From positions 6,924,001 through 6,988,000 of the forward strand of contig NC_080569.1 of the NCBI RefSeq assembly GCF_030253575.1: a DNA stretch of 64,000 bases, read 5' to 3'. Both the position numbers and the translations under genes were made by a program. The notes under the pieces are model-generated. The model was not told the origin of the DNA. It worked only from the letters and a program-made list of their open reading frames with translations, and searched no databases. Source of the DNA: Rhododendron vialii (Eukaryota; Streptophyta; Magnoliopsida; Ericales; Ericaceae). Positions 20,744 through 32,649 of the stretch are shown piece by piece; position 1 is the stretch's first letter; every line of letters begins with the position of its first letter.

Positions 20744-23700
20744 CAAATAATTAGTTTTTTCTATAGAGCGATTCCTTAAAAAAAAATTTAAACGAATTGA
20801 ACGGCTCCAACAAACCCCAAAGTGGGTCCCACTTAATCCAGTGTACATTTGGTGTCCACGCACCAAATGATGTACCTGTAGTTTTCTTTACAGCGATGTA
20901 TTTTGCAGTGGCGGCTCCAGAAATTTATGATAGGATGTTCAAAAATTACCTTAACTCTACTAGCTAATATATCAACCTAATATACGTGCAAAACCTCATG
21001 TATTAATATAAATAGAGCAAACCAAAAAACATGACTGTTATTTTAAGAAAATTAACTACGAGGCAAACTGAGAACTTATAATATGTACCATATTTTTTAA
21101 CAAAAAATCAAATTTTATTTTTTAAGTTGTTGTATTTTGTAGTCAATAGTGTTTTGAGAATGGAGGGACTTAAAATTTAGAGTTATTTTGGACGAGTTAT
21201 AATATTTTTTGCTAACATTTAATCGGTGTATTAATCTACTAAAACCATTTTGAATGAAATTTTAGAGAGTATGTTGAGGCCGACCTTTTTCAAAAATATA
21301 TTGTTCATTAGGATGCCATGATGAGATTTTCTATCTTAATCTTAAATTCGAAGGAATATTATTCAAGCTAATGGGGAATGTATGTTATTGAATTTTTTAA
21401 AGCTTTGTCTTTAATTCTATAAGCTAACTAGATAAATAATAATAATAAAGTAGTTATTGTTACGAATGCAAAATTAACACATTAAGACTATTGACAATAG
21501 GGAGGGAGAAAGAACACATGCATAATACTTAAACCACTTGATTCTTCTTTTTCTCTTTCTTTTTTTCAATTAGGATTGTGAATTTTATTTTTGAGATAAT
21601 GTGTTAGGTGTTCAATTATGATTTTTTTGGATTGATGGAATGTAATTGGGTTGTGATTGAGTGTTCAATTGCTTGAGTTAGGTCTTCAATTATTTTTGGA
21701 TTAGGTGTTCAAGACTATAATTTTTAATATTGGGTGTTCATTGATATTTGAATTGGATGTTCAAAAAGAGGTTAGCCCATAATTTTTACATGTATTCTAA
21801 GCAAGAAAAATTTGTTTGGGTGTTCATGTGACCATGAAAAAGGTGAATGTAGAGCCGCCTCTATATTTTGTGACAAGTACTCGATATCCGACCGAAATGA
21901 TCGACTAATTCAGGAGACCGATCCCGCCGTCTATCAGTAAGGCCTAATTAAAATCCGGATGATAAAAAGCCTCGTACAAACTGAATAACGGAGTACCAGT
22001 GATGATAATTAATGGTGTTCGAGGGGCGCGCCGCACGAGGTATACAATTAAGATTCCTAACGTGAGATTTTGTTTCCATCTATGAGGATGAGAGAAATCA
22101 TGCATCCCATTATTGAACAACGCGTTTAGGTTTTTGTCTTCACTCCAGAGCCAAGGTGGCCAGATGAATAGATTAATACTGAATCATCATCGGTAGTTAA
22201 TAGACTAGACTAGACTAGATCATGCATTTTTCTAAGGTTTTTATTATTAAAAGCTCTAATCCCCAGCCGTACCCCTTTTTTGTGATCTGCTACTTGCTCC
22301 GCCTCCAACGCTCCAAGCGATCGTCAATTAATTTGGAGTATGTGGAGTAAATAAAAGTAGTCACCATCTCTAGATGCGATGATCGCGATATTCGATATTA
22401 GGATATGACTTCTCTCCGGTCTATGGACTGGACGGCGAAGTTGAGTGTTTTTTAGAACTTTTGAGTGTTTTTTCGCCCGGCTCCTAGCATGACTCGTACA
22501 ATCAAGGCAAAACAAAGCGAACGCAAAAAAAGTACATATATGTAGGATCTGGCTGTTCTGCAATTGGACTGTAGAGAAGGCTTGCAAGGTCGTCCATCTC
22601 AATAATTATAATGGTTCAGATTCTAAACATATATTCTTTTCTGAAAGAATAGTTTCTTCTTGGAAGGAAACTTTTGAGGAAATCCAACCATTGTCTTCAT
22701 TTTTTCGACGGTGGCTGAGATTCACACAAACTGTTCTCTACAATTCAATCCGAGGGTGCTGAGAAGCCTAATTCTACGTATGCCACAGAAAAACAATATA
22801 TGACAGGATCCCTAACCATATATGCAGGTCACTACCACAGTACCATAAACACAATCCCCGGTCCACACTGATTTTGGACCCATACGTACGATTTGTGCTA
22901 AGAGATCAAGGAATTAATCATTGGTGGGGTTAAGGGTCTGGCTCCTCTCCAATTCATTGGACTGGACGAGACAGTCCAAATCGGTACCATCCATTCGGAT
23001 TTCCTCATGCACTTTTAAGTGTAAGAATACACTAATATTGATAAAAGTGTAAAAATACATCTAAACTGTCGATTGCAACAAATGAAAGATCCCAAGCAAG
23101 ACTGCCTCCTCCGATCCAAAACATGGACAGGAGAGGATCCATTTCCTATATGTTATTGCTCTGAGGCCATATGGAACACCCCCCACAAAACAAAAGGTGA
23201 TAATTAAATTAAACAGGATAACACGGATGAGCTAGCCAGCAGAAAAAATCAACTCGATCATTATATTGATGTTGATAGGCCAATATGCATTAATCGAACA
23301 AACACAAAGTGGCTATGAGAATTCCACGAACTCCTCTGAGACACCACCAATTAATTCTGTATATCTCTTCATTCCCAATTTTTTTGTTCTTTTCAAGCAA
23401 TAATTGCATTTTTTTTTTAAACAAATCTAATCTTACATCCTAGTTTAGTTTTAATTAGATGGTTGATTAAGAATTCCACTATTATTTTCTTTTTCGCACT
23501 GTGAAAATTCACTAGTTTAGTTTTTCCTTTTTCCGTTATTGGATTTGATAATCGTCCAAATCCTAAAGATTCAATGCTAACAACTCGCTCTCCCAAATGA
23601 AAAGATATCGATCGAGTTGGTGAGATTTATATATAGTATGATATTCATTGTATATAACATGCATGGTTCAGCATGCATGTTCTATATATATTTGAATTTT

Positions 23701-23769
23701 GAGGTTAACTAATTAACCTGATGCATTTCCTTGGAACTTCTTGTTTTTTTTATGCTGCTTAAATTCATG

Positions 23770-24709
23770 TTTCCTGACACCAGAAGTGCAAAATCCGCGC
23801 GCATAGAATACCAAACCATTCCGGCAGAAGGAAGAGCGAAGCGGAAGAACTCCCCACTGCTCAGGAAAACATCCCTTGAGAAAGGAGCGCGGCTTTTTTC
23901 ACATGCTGGAGAATATTTCAAATAAATCCCAAGCGCGATCACATCCACCCAATACGACAAACTAATTGACAATGTCGCTCCCTTAGTTCCTAACCCAGAC
24001 TTAAAAACTAAAGCCCAACAAAGAGGTATGTGAAAAGATAACGTGATAATTGAGCATAAAAGCATTGGAAGGATCAAACTCTGAGTTTGCAAGTACGGAA
24101 CCATTGATTCCAAAATGGCGTAAGGAAACAACGAGGGAATCAGCCAAATTGCATATTTGCCAGCTTCCAAAGAAACTACAGGGTCTTGGCCACAAGCAGT
24201 TTGTCCATGAAGATCCAGAGAAGAGATATCGGTAGGCAAACCAGAATGAGGGACAATATTGCTCCACAAGTACAAGTTCCAAGCTTTCGATACTGCTCTG
24301 CTCCATAAGCTTGCCCACACAGGGTTTCCAATGCACCTGCCATCTCAAACTGCATACATATAAATTAGTAGTCAATTTGTTATCGAAAAAAGACGTCGGT
24401 GCAAGAGGTAAAAAGATCAAGAAACCACTTCATAATGCATAAATTTTGAATTGGGTGCCCATATTAGTTTGGAAAATTGCAGGGCTAACTAAAAAAAAAT
24501 GACAAGAAACAAAACTTTACAAGGACACTGTAGCCGGTAACGTTGGTGAGAGAGGTGGCAATTGCCACACTGGAGAGGGAAAGTTCACTAATGTGTCCCA
24601 CCATTATCATGGGTGTTACGCGCAAGAGGTACTGCGACATTGTCACCACCACCATCGGCTCTGCTATGGCAGTCACCTTCTTCAGCTCTTCCACAAACGC
24701 CGACGGGGA
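23770..24709 (-). pseudogene. MATE/DTX multidrug efflux transporter fragment
   Basis: Two exons of a plant MATE gene are recognisable on the minus strand. The first (24709-24521) reads VEELKKVTAIAEPMVVVTMS and ends GYSVL before a gtaaag donor. The second starts at 24349 with [20 protein letters not shown], a MATE signature, and continues through [17 protein letters not shown], then [40 protein letters not shown] and SYWVDVIALGIYLKYSPACE. It is broken: a frame change near 24185-24200 gives an in-frame TAG in the original frame; no in-frame Met precedes the first exon (a TGA lies just upstream); and homology stops near 23785 after LLVSG, so the C-terminal half is missing. Functional MATE proteins have about 12 helices; this fragment encodes about half. 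Gene death or a partial duplication are both possible. Confidence 0.87.
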
Positions 24710-25453
24710 TCATATGCTATATATTGCTACAAATTAAAAACAAGCAAATCCATATGATCGTAAATTATATTTTTCATGATCCAAGAAAAGTTTGGTATCT
24801 CAAACAATTTGTTTAAAGAGTACAAGGGAACTTTATTTCAAGATGTAGCCCCTTCGAGGACATTCGATAAAATTGGAATGATACAGAGATCGAAGATGAC
24901 AAGATGTACAACAACTAAAGCAAGTTCAATACAGAACAACTCAAGAAATCTCATATGGCCAGAGAAGAGATAAACGGACGGAAGACTCCTCGATCTGCAA
25001 CGAAACTAATTTTATCAAATGTACTTTGAAAAAACTAGCTTGACCCCTTGATCCTTCAATAGAAACTCCAGAAGGGTGACTGACTAGCCCTAACTTGTTT
25101 CTTTTTTCTTAATCCCTTCTTACTCACTGGTAAAAAATTAGACTTATTTTCAAGAGAAGGGGCCCCGACATCAAAGTCCCTGTGGCCTGTAGTGTAGGCA
25201 ATTGTAGTGCACAATCCAACCGTCTATCTCGAGTATCAACAACCAAAGTCTTGGAAGGACATATATATATATAGTCTCTTTTTCTCTTTTAATATCCATA
25301 TATGAATCTTGGAAGAAGCACATCAACGACACAAATGTGGTGCCAGTGGTGGTCCGGCCCGGCCCGGCCCGAAGCCTCGGAAAGTAGAAACGGGGTGAAA
25401 TGAAAATTGAGGGCCCAATATTTGGTTGGGCCATGATATTTTGGAGGGAATGA

Positions 25454-25590
25454 CTGGGAAAATGACGGCTCATGACGTGTTTTGATAATTAATATCCGTC
25501 AATAACATTTTCAGCATTAACAAATGTTCTCAGCATGTCCTTGGCGAGTATTAATTATCGCAACACGTCATTCGCCGTCATTTTCCCAAT
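25454..25590. repeat. Hairpin, about 46-nt arms
   Basis: CTGGGAAAATGACGGCTCAT at the left pairs with ATTCGCCGTCATTTTCCCAA at the right, followed inward by GACGTGTT...GATAATTAATA against its complement. The loop is about 45 nt. It resembles a small foldback MITE. Confidence 0.7.
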
Positions 25591-25984
25591 GACTTACATG
25601 TAGTGGGCTTGCTCACTAAACTGAAATTGGGCCTCATATTATGAAATCTTCTCAATGTGAGAAACACAAAACAAAACAAATGCTCCGGTTCTCATTTTGG
25701 ACTGTCTCGAACAATCTAAATTTGGATCGTCCATCGAAATAATTAATTAGCACTTGAATTTGTTAATAGTATCTTACTGATAATATTCGTGTTTTTACTG
25801 GTATAAAAGAATACCAATGCTATTTTGTTATTTATTGTGAAATGAGCATTCCTGATTTGGACCGTTCAATTCAAGCAGTCGAGATTAAGACTGTTCGATC
25901 ATCCAATTCTGAACGAGGACCGGAGAGAATCTAAACCCTTTCTATTGCTCAAAATAGGTCAAGTTTTGAGAAGGACAAGCAATA

Positions 25985-26130
25985 CAAGACGCAAGTGAAG
26001 TGGAGTGCAGTTGGTGCCCCCCTTATACTCCCATGCACATAGACAGGGTTTGATTCTCGTGAGCACCCATCCCCCTCTCCAAATCCCCTAAGATAGAGTA
26101 TATTAGGATTAACGAATGGAAAAAAAAAAG
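25985..26130 (+). mobile_element. Possible tRNA-derived SINE fragment
   Basis: A possible A-box (GTGGAGTGCAGTTGGTGCC) is followed about 45 nt on by a B-box-like GGGTTTGATTCTCG, and downstream by a short A-run after AATGG. The spacing fits an RNA polymerase III promoter, but the A-box is weak and I saw no target duplication. Confidence 0.35.
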
Positions 26131-26422
26131 GGCGATACGAGACTTGAAATTTAAAATCTACCTCAAGACTTGAAAATCGGTCAAGTTGAAACTTTAAATC
26201 ATTTATATCTACCTTCACTCAGTCAATAAAACAAAAATAACTTCAAGTTTAAGTTTAAGAGGGTTTTCTTTTACCTCTTGATGGAAAAATTTACTGCGTA
26301 ATTTACTGTGCAATTATTTCCACCTTAATACACCGTCAATTGGTTAATCACAGTCAACGAAAGTTAATGAAAAATGGGATGAGCAATGGGCTGAAATTAC
26401 GACAACTTAAATCGCATAGAAA

Positions 26423-26665
26423 ATTGCTTGATTTTTGCCTTCGTTTAGTCAAATTAACAGAATAATTCTCTCCCATTTTCTACCTTTCCTGATTCCCCTT
26501 TGATCAAAAATCATTGGAGGAAAGTTTTGCCCCACTTAATTAGGAATAAAATTGCTTCATTTTTGCCTTCATTTAGTCAAATCAACAGAACAATTCTCCC
26601 CCCATTTTCTACCTTTCCTGATTCACTTTTGATCAAAAAGCATTAGAGGAAAGTTTTGCAACTTA
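26423..26665. repeat. Degenerate tandem duplication, 128-bp period
   Basis: ATTGCTTGATTTTTGCCTTC (26423) recurs as ATTGCTTCATTTTTGCCTTC (26551). The following TTTAGTCAAAT, CCCATTTTCTACCTTTCCTG and TTTTGATCAAAAA blocks recur in the same order. The copies differ at scattered bases. Confidence 0.85.
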
Positions 26666-27560
26666 ATCCACATGTTGAAGATGAAAACAAACTAGCATGT
26701 GAAAAGCACTCATCAATAAAACTTTAGCCTCGATATTTTATGACATGAGGCTCGGTTTGGATGAGAGTAATCTCGAGGTGAGTGTTTCCATGATTCCTAT
26801 GTCTGGAGCCGAGTGGCATAGAGAAATGTGAAATCATGATAACATATACAAGCAATAATCACATTCCCAAACTACTCGTACGTGAGAATCTTATCCCTCC
26901 CATCTGTATCATCCATGTGGTAATCCTAAATTCCTGACTTAATCTATTAAAAAGCAAATGTTTGATTGTAGTAAAATTCCAAAATAACATTAGTGACTTA
27001 ATCCAGACATCGCAATATAAAATTACTCCGGGTATTCTATTACTAGGAATTTGATTCGTGGTAGTTAAATGTCTATTCCTACCTAACACAACGCAATACA
27101 ACTCCCAGCAGTAACAACTATCCACAATACCATGATCTTATATACAAGGATATGGGCAGCAAGTGTTACAAAAAGAGCCTTTAAAATCCCCATCAAAACC
27201 ATTCAAAATCAATAAAGGCAGACCAGAAAGAAGCTTTGTTAAAAAAGGATAACTTCATGAGGGGAGTTACATTTTACCTTTCAATCTTATTATGAGACCA
27301 TACAAATTAGTAGTAATTGCAAATTCCATATCCAAAACCCCCTCATCAACGCCTAAAACCCAGAAACCCATAACCTACAAAAATTCAATAACATTCAAGT
27401 CCATAGAGAGTATTGATGGTAAGGTTTCTGTTTTTCCTTGACCAAAATTATACGAAAATTAACTAATTATCAAGATTAGTTTTCTACTCTCTCGTGGTAA
27501 TTCTTATCTCCTTCCTAAAAAATGGTACACTTACTAAATGAACATTGACCCCAACACCTC

Positions 27561-27567
27561 TATATAT
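27561..27567 (+). promoter_or_regulatory. TATA box of the GDSL gene
   Basis: TATATAT about 80 bp upstream of the start codon at 27644, a usual plant spacing if transcription starts near 27590-27600. Confidence 0.55.
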
Positions 27568-27643
27568 GTGTGTGTGCAACAAACACTTCAGAAACATAAC
27601 AAACAAAGCACATAAACAAGGGGGAAAAAAAACAGAATTACCT

Positions 27644-30600
27644 ATGGCTTCTTCACTCTTCTACCTCCTCCTCCTAGTGCAAGTCTTCTCCATCACAGCC
27701 AAGAGACTCGACACGACCAACTCGCCGAGATTTACCGCCATTCTCATCTTCGGTGATTCGTTATTGGACACCGGAAATAACAACTTCATACCCACTGTAG
27801 TAAAAGCCAACCATAAGCCGTACGGCCAAGATTTTCCTGGGAAAATCCCGACGGGAAGGTTTTCAAACGGGAAGCTCGTGTCGGATCTTTTAGCCTCGGC
27901 GCTAGGGATAAAGGAGACTGTCCCACCTTTTCTCGATCCGAATCTACCGCAAGACGAACTCCGAACGGGTGTTTGCTTTGCATCGGCAGGGTCAGGGTAC
28001 GACGACATGACTACGGCTATGAGTGGAGTAATTCCGGTATCCAAACAAACGGAGTATTTGAAGCAGTATATAGAGAAGCTTAAGGGGGCTACCGGGGAAG
28101 CAAAAGCTAGTGATATAATCAACGGTTCTTTGGTGCTTGTTACTTCAGGAAGTAACGATGTTAGTATCAACTACTTTGGTGGTGGTGCTAGGAGGCTTCA
28201 GTTCCCCCTCATTGGCGGCTATCATGATTTCCTGCTACAAAGGGTCCAAGCATTTGTTAAGGTTAAAACCTTTCCCCCTGTCTCTCTCCCATTCTTGGTG
28301 CTTCGTCTTGTTGCCACTCTCTCAGTTTTTACGTTTCGTCTGTTACGTACATTTTTTATCGATACGTAAAGAAATTTTAATAGGACCTCCAATACTGATA
28401 TATTTTCTGAGTCAGCATTGTTCTGTTGCGGAAACTAAGGATCAAACCAGAACACAAACACACACACAAACACAGAGACAAAGATTTACGTGGTTCCCCA
28501 AAATCGGGTACGTCCACGGGGTAAACCGGAGCAATTATTCAAACAAAGGAAGCTTTACAAGTGAGGTCTCTCACCTCACCACACTCTCTCATCTCTGACC
28601 TACATTTCTACTGCAAACAGACCTCACAATTTCCTTCAATGGTCTCTCACTCAAGAGAGATACAAACCCCAAGCAGAGGACTCCAATTTATAGCCAAAAC
28701 CTGGAGCCCTATTCATGAGCCACGAGAGGCTCATTTACTGCAATCCCATGCCTGGGATTTTCAAGATTTAGGCAAATCTTTTGAAGTCTACAAAGGCTGC
28801 CAAGGCTGCCATCTTTGACCAATGAGAGAATTGGAGCCACACTTCAGCAGCCCATGTGCTGATTTCAACAATCTCCACCTTGACGACAATTCTCCAAAAA
28901 GTCCGATGCTGCCCCCAAATACAATCCAAAAACAGAACAAACAGACTCTCTACAAACTCGAACAAACAAAGAGAGACAAGAGAGCAAACTATAGAAGCAA
29001 ACAACAGTGCTCTCAAAACAGAACAAACAAACAGACTGACTGCAGATAACAGATGCTCTTAACAAATTCAAAATACCGGAACAAACCAACAGAAGAGCCA
29101 GATTTCCGAAGTCTTCGAGTAAACTTCAGAACAGATTCGGACAAGTCGCGCGACAACTCAAAAGTCCCGGCAACAGATTCATATACAAATTCAGATGCTT
29201 GACCCACATCAAGCCAAATGCTCAACCTCGATTGAGCCAGGCGCCCCAGAGGCGCATGCACCCCGAAGGTGCTTAACATTGAATCAGGTGGACTGAGCTT
29301 GAACCACCATCAAACTCACTCCCAATAACTTCAGCGGACAGATCTGCAGTAGATTCAAAATCAAATTCCCCAATAACGGTGGCAGCTCCACCTTCAGCTT
29401 TACTCACACACACACAGTGCACACACTGCACTTTTCATATAACAAGGGGAAGTGATCCCCTGTGGTCACACCCACCCACTAAGGGTGTACCCCAACAATA
29501 ATCACCCCCTACACCCGAGTGGGGTAATCGTTGAATTCGCAGCGTTGTCCGACTGCAATCCGCCACTCTAGCACCACAGCTATCCCCTGCTCACACCAGA
29601 GGCTCCACTCGCCAGATAATCTCACACATCACCTACGAGGAGGCTAAAACAACCCAGCTAGATATCCGTGACTCATATCGGCAACACCGCCGATACATTG
29701 CACCCCCACACCGGAAGTGTATCTACCAACTGACCGAGTGTCTCCTTGCAAGACCAGATCTTCCGCGGCTGAACTCCGAACGCACCGTGCCCAATCACAG
29801 AGCACAAAATCCGATTGAACCAGACTGCTTCCGATCACTGTCAATCATCTCCGCAAACCAATGCACTAGTGAGCGCCTGTGTCACTACCAACCCGAGTGT
29901 ATCCTTGCTCACTAGCTCCGCGCATGTTTGCCTCGATCAACCTCCGATCTCTGCAAGTCTGCTCCGCTAAGCGCTCGCACCGGCCTAGGAGCCCCCAATC
30001 CGAAAATGGAGCCCGCGGTTGCGTCCGGAACGTCGAGATAGTCAAAATCGACTAATCATACGCGAAAAACGGAGTCCGAATGGCCCCGAAATCGCAAAAA
30101 ACCAAAACTGGCAGTTTGACCATTGACCAGCCACTGTACCGCTGACTGGACTGCCACGTCAGCGTTGACCGGCTGACGTGGACAGTTGACCGCTGACGTG
30201 TCACCAAAATGGGACCCTTCTTGCTGACGTGGCACCGCCACGTGGTCGCTGACGTGGCTGCTTACTGGGCCGCTGACTCATCGCCTAGTCAGCGTTGACC
30301 GCCCATGTGGCGTTGACCGGCACACGCTCTCCACACGCCAGCGTGTGCTCTCCGCGTGCCAGCGTGCGCTATCCACGCGCGCGCGCAGATCTGACGCGCT
30401 CCGCACGCCCCACCTTTGACCGGCGCGTGCTCGCTCCTCCGGCCACCTCCGGCGACGTTCCGACCACCGTTGTGATCGTCTCTTCAAGCCCCATCCGACC
30501 CTGTGCTCCAACCTTCAATTCGAGCAACCACAATATCGGGCTTTTCAAAACAGCCTCTCTGCCCGTCGCCGACTTCGCCCACAGCGATCGAATGGCTCCC

Positions 30601-32649
30601 GAGCCTTCATCCGGTGACGAAACTCGACCCCGTCACCTCCTATAGACTCGTCTCAGTGAGGTGCACAACCCTTACTGGTCCGATTGAGTTTTCAGACGGC
30701 TCAACCGAGAACCCAGCTTAGGCCATGCTCCGTGCTTTCTTCCGATCGTGCTGTCCGTGCTCCTCCGGTGATGTCCGCAGCCCGAACCCGGCGCTCTGAT
30801 ACCAATTGTTGCGGAAACTAAGGATCAAACCAGAACACAAACACACACACAAACACAGAGACAAAGATTTACGTGGTTCCCCAAAATCGGGTACGTCCAC
30901 GGGGTAAACCGGAGCAATTATTCAAACAAAGGAAGCTTTACAAGTGAGGTCTCTCACCTCACCACACTCTCTCATCTCTGACCTACATTTCTACTGCAAA
31001 CAGACCTCACAATTTCCTTCAATGGTCTCTCACTCAAGAGAGATACAAACCCCAAGCAGAGGACTCCAATTTATAGCCAAAACCTGGAGCCCTATTCATG
31101 AGCCACGAGAGGCTCATTTACTGCAATCCCATGCCTGGGATTTTCAAGATTTAGGCAAATCTTTTGAAGTCTACAAAGGCTGCCAAGGCTGCCATCTTTG
31201 ACCAATGAGAGAATTGGAGCCACACTTCAGCAGCCCATGTGCTGATTTCAACAATCTCCACCTTGACGACAATTCTCCAAAAAGTCCGATGCTGCCCCCA
31301 AATACAATCCAAAAACAGAACAAACAGACTCTCTACAAACTCGAACAAACAAAGAGAGACAAGAGAGCAAACTATAGAAGCAAACAACAGTGCTCTCAAA
31401 ACAGAACAAACAAACAGACTGACTGCAGATAACAGATGCTCTTAACAAATTCAAAATACCGGAACAAACCAACAGAAGAGCCAGATTTCCGAAGTCTTCG
31501 AGTAAACTTCAGAACAGATTCGGACAAGTCGCGCGACAACTCAAAAGTCCCGGCAACAGATTCATATACAAATTCAGATGCTTGACCCACATCAAGCCAA
31601 ATGCTCAACCTCGATTGAGCCAGGCGCCCCAGAGGCGCATGCACCCCGAAGGTGCTTAACATTGAATCAGGTGGACTGAGCTTGAACCACCATCAAACTC
31701 ACTCCCAATAACTTCAGCGGACAGATCTGCAGTAGATTCAAAATCAAATTCCCCAATAACGGTGGCAGCTCCACCTTCAGCTTTACTCACACACACACAG
31801 TGCACACACTGCACTTTTCATATAACAAGGGGAAGTGATCCCCTGTGGTCACACCCACCCACTAAGGGTGTACCCCAACAATATGTTCTATATCGATGCA
31901 TGATTATCTTCTTACAAATACTGTGAATGTGCAGGAATTGTACAATCAAGGATGTCGAAACGTGCTTATTGCAGGGCTTCCTCCACTTGGGTGTTGGGCT
32001 GCTGGATTCAATATGGGAGGGAGATGTGTGGACTACTCACAGTCTCAATCTTACAATCAGAAGCTTGTTGCATTGTTGCCTCAGTTACAGGAATCCCTTC
32101 CTGGTAGCAAACTTGCCTATGCAGATTTTTACACCCCAATTTACGACATGATGAACAATCCTCAAAAATATGGTAAGACATTAATTTTCACTATATTTAA
32201 TTTGATATTGCAATATATCTACACGCGCACACTTTTTTTCAACGGGAAATTCATAGAAGAGTATGAAGAGCAAAGTTCGACGGATCCGCAAGTTTAAAAT
32301 ATGACAATGTTTGCATAATTCTTTCATACCGGACAACTTTGAACTTTTTTTGGAGAAAGTTCATGGATTAAATGGTGCAAATGATTTATACGTAAATGAA
32401 ACCATAAAGAATTAGGGCAATAGTAATCACCTGGCAACCAAGTGCCTCGTCAAGAACTAAATGATTGTTTTTTGTGCTATAGGTTTCACAGTGACTAATA
32501 CAGGATGTTGCGGATTATGCACTCAGTTCACTCCAGTTTGCCCAAACCCTTCTCAATATTTGCTTTGGGATTCAGTTCATCCAGGAGAAGCTGCCTACCG
32601 AGTTGTCTCAAAATATTTACAGGACGATGCTCTTCCCAAGTTCTCATAA
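27644..32649 (+). CDS. GDSL esterase/lipase, intact, intron 1 enlarged by an LTR element
   Basis: A secreted SGNH-hydrolase of the plant GDSL family that cleaves ester bonds of lipids or cell-wall esters; the substrate cannot be told. Exons are 27644-28261, 31935-32172 and 32483-32649, giving 340 residues. The junctions are QAFVK|ELYNQG (phase 0) and KYG split after its first base (phase 1). It starts MASSLFYLLLLVQVFSITA, a clear signal peptide. The catalytic set is complete: Ser39 in FGDSLLDTGNNN, Gly in FASAGSGYDD, Asn171 in SGSND, and Asp315/His318 in DSVHP. The region after GCCG is about nine residues shorter than in the paralogue at 34699. Intron 1 is 3.67 kb because of the LTR element at 28424-31883; without it the intron would be about 0.2 kb. 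Upstream open codons in frame are 5' UTR. AATAAA at 32861-32866 may be the polyadenylation signal. Confidence 0.93.
28424..29500 (-). repeat. 3' LTR of the non-autonomous element
   Basis: Left copy, TGTTGCGGAAAC...CCCCAACAATA on the plus strand. A TATAAAT box lies on the minus strand at 28686-28692. It includes two small palindromes, TCAACCTCGATTGAG and GCGCCCCAGAGGCGC. Confidence 0.93.
30116..30421. promoter_or_regulatory. Dense TTGACC and TGACGTG motif cluster
   Basis: Seven TTGACC W-box-type hexamers on the plus strand (30116, 30123, 30165, 30186, 30295, 30313, 30416). TGACGTG occurs at 30174, 30194, 30225 and 30250, with its reverse complement at 30155. There is also a CCACGTGG G-box palindrome at 30238-30245 and TGACTCA at 30274-30280. 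WRKY and bZIP factors bind such words; activity here is inferred. Confidence 0.6.
30793..30804 (-). other. Primer-binding site (tRNA-iMet) of the non-autonomous element
   Basis: TGGTATCAGAGC on the minus strand, two bases inside the 5' LTR. Confidence 0.92.
30807..31883 (-). repeat. 5' LTR of the non-autonomous element
   Basis: Right copy, same length as the left copy and with no difference I could see. The TATAAAT box at 31069-31075 (minus strand) would start the element's transcript, antisense to the GDSL gene. Confidence 0.93.

Larger units (their letters stand above)
15370..23769. other. Repeat-rich intergenic region
   Basis: No gene supported. It holds the nested foldback at 15577-16333, a hairpin at 16519-16646, a GC-richer patch at 17190-17400 with repeated GTGCTGTGC/GTGCGCAGC words, a TAA-flanked MITE at 18636-19019 and a hairpin at 20655-20743. 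The open frames, including those through the GC-rich foldback, lack codon structure or domains. Confidence 0.6.
24710..27643. other. Intergenic, repeats and GDSL promoter
   Basis: No gene supported. It holds a hairpin (25454-25590), a SINE-like piece (25985-26130) and a 128-bp tandem duplication (26423-26665). The last few hundred bases are the upstream region of the GDSL gene, with a TATA box at 27561-27567. Confidence 0.6.
28424..31883 (-). mobile_element. Young non-autonomous LTR retrotransposon in GDSL intron 1
   Basis: Two LTRs of 1077 bp (28424-29500 and 30807-31883) flank only 1306 bp of internal sequence. I found no difference between the LTRs on reading them, so the insertion is recent. 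The minus strand is the element's sense: a primer-binding site complementary to initiator tRNA-Met lies at 30793-30804 next to the right (5') LTR, and a GTAGGGGGTGAT polypurine-like tract lies next to the left LTR. The target duplication TGTTC is at 28419-28423 and 31884-31888. The internal region encodes no gag, protease, integrase or RT, so the element depends on a partner. It fits a short LARD/TRIM-like non-autonomous element. Confidence 0.93.

Noticed and set aside
24001..24420. Separate 139-codon protein over the MATE fragment
   Set aside because: It is the third frame of the pseudogene, with no MATE similarity of its own.
30278..30645. Open frames in the internal region of the young LTR element
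   Set aside because: Low-complexity Arg/Ser/Pro translations; no zinc knuckle or other gag feature, so not called gag.
28561..31662. Pairs of identical small open frames (85, 82, 75, 74, 88 codons) at 28561-29279 and 30944-31662
   Set aside because: They lie in the two LTRs and are identical because the LTRs are; there is no protein family match.
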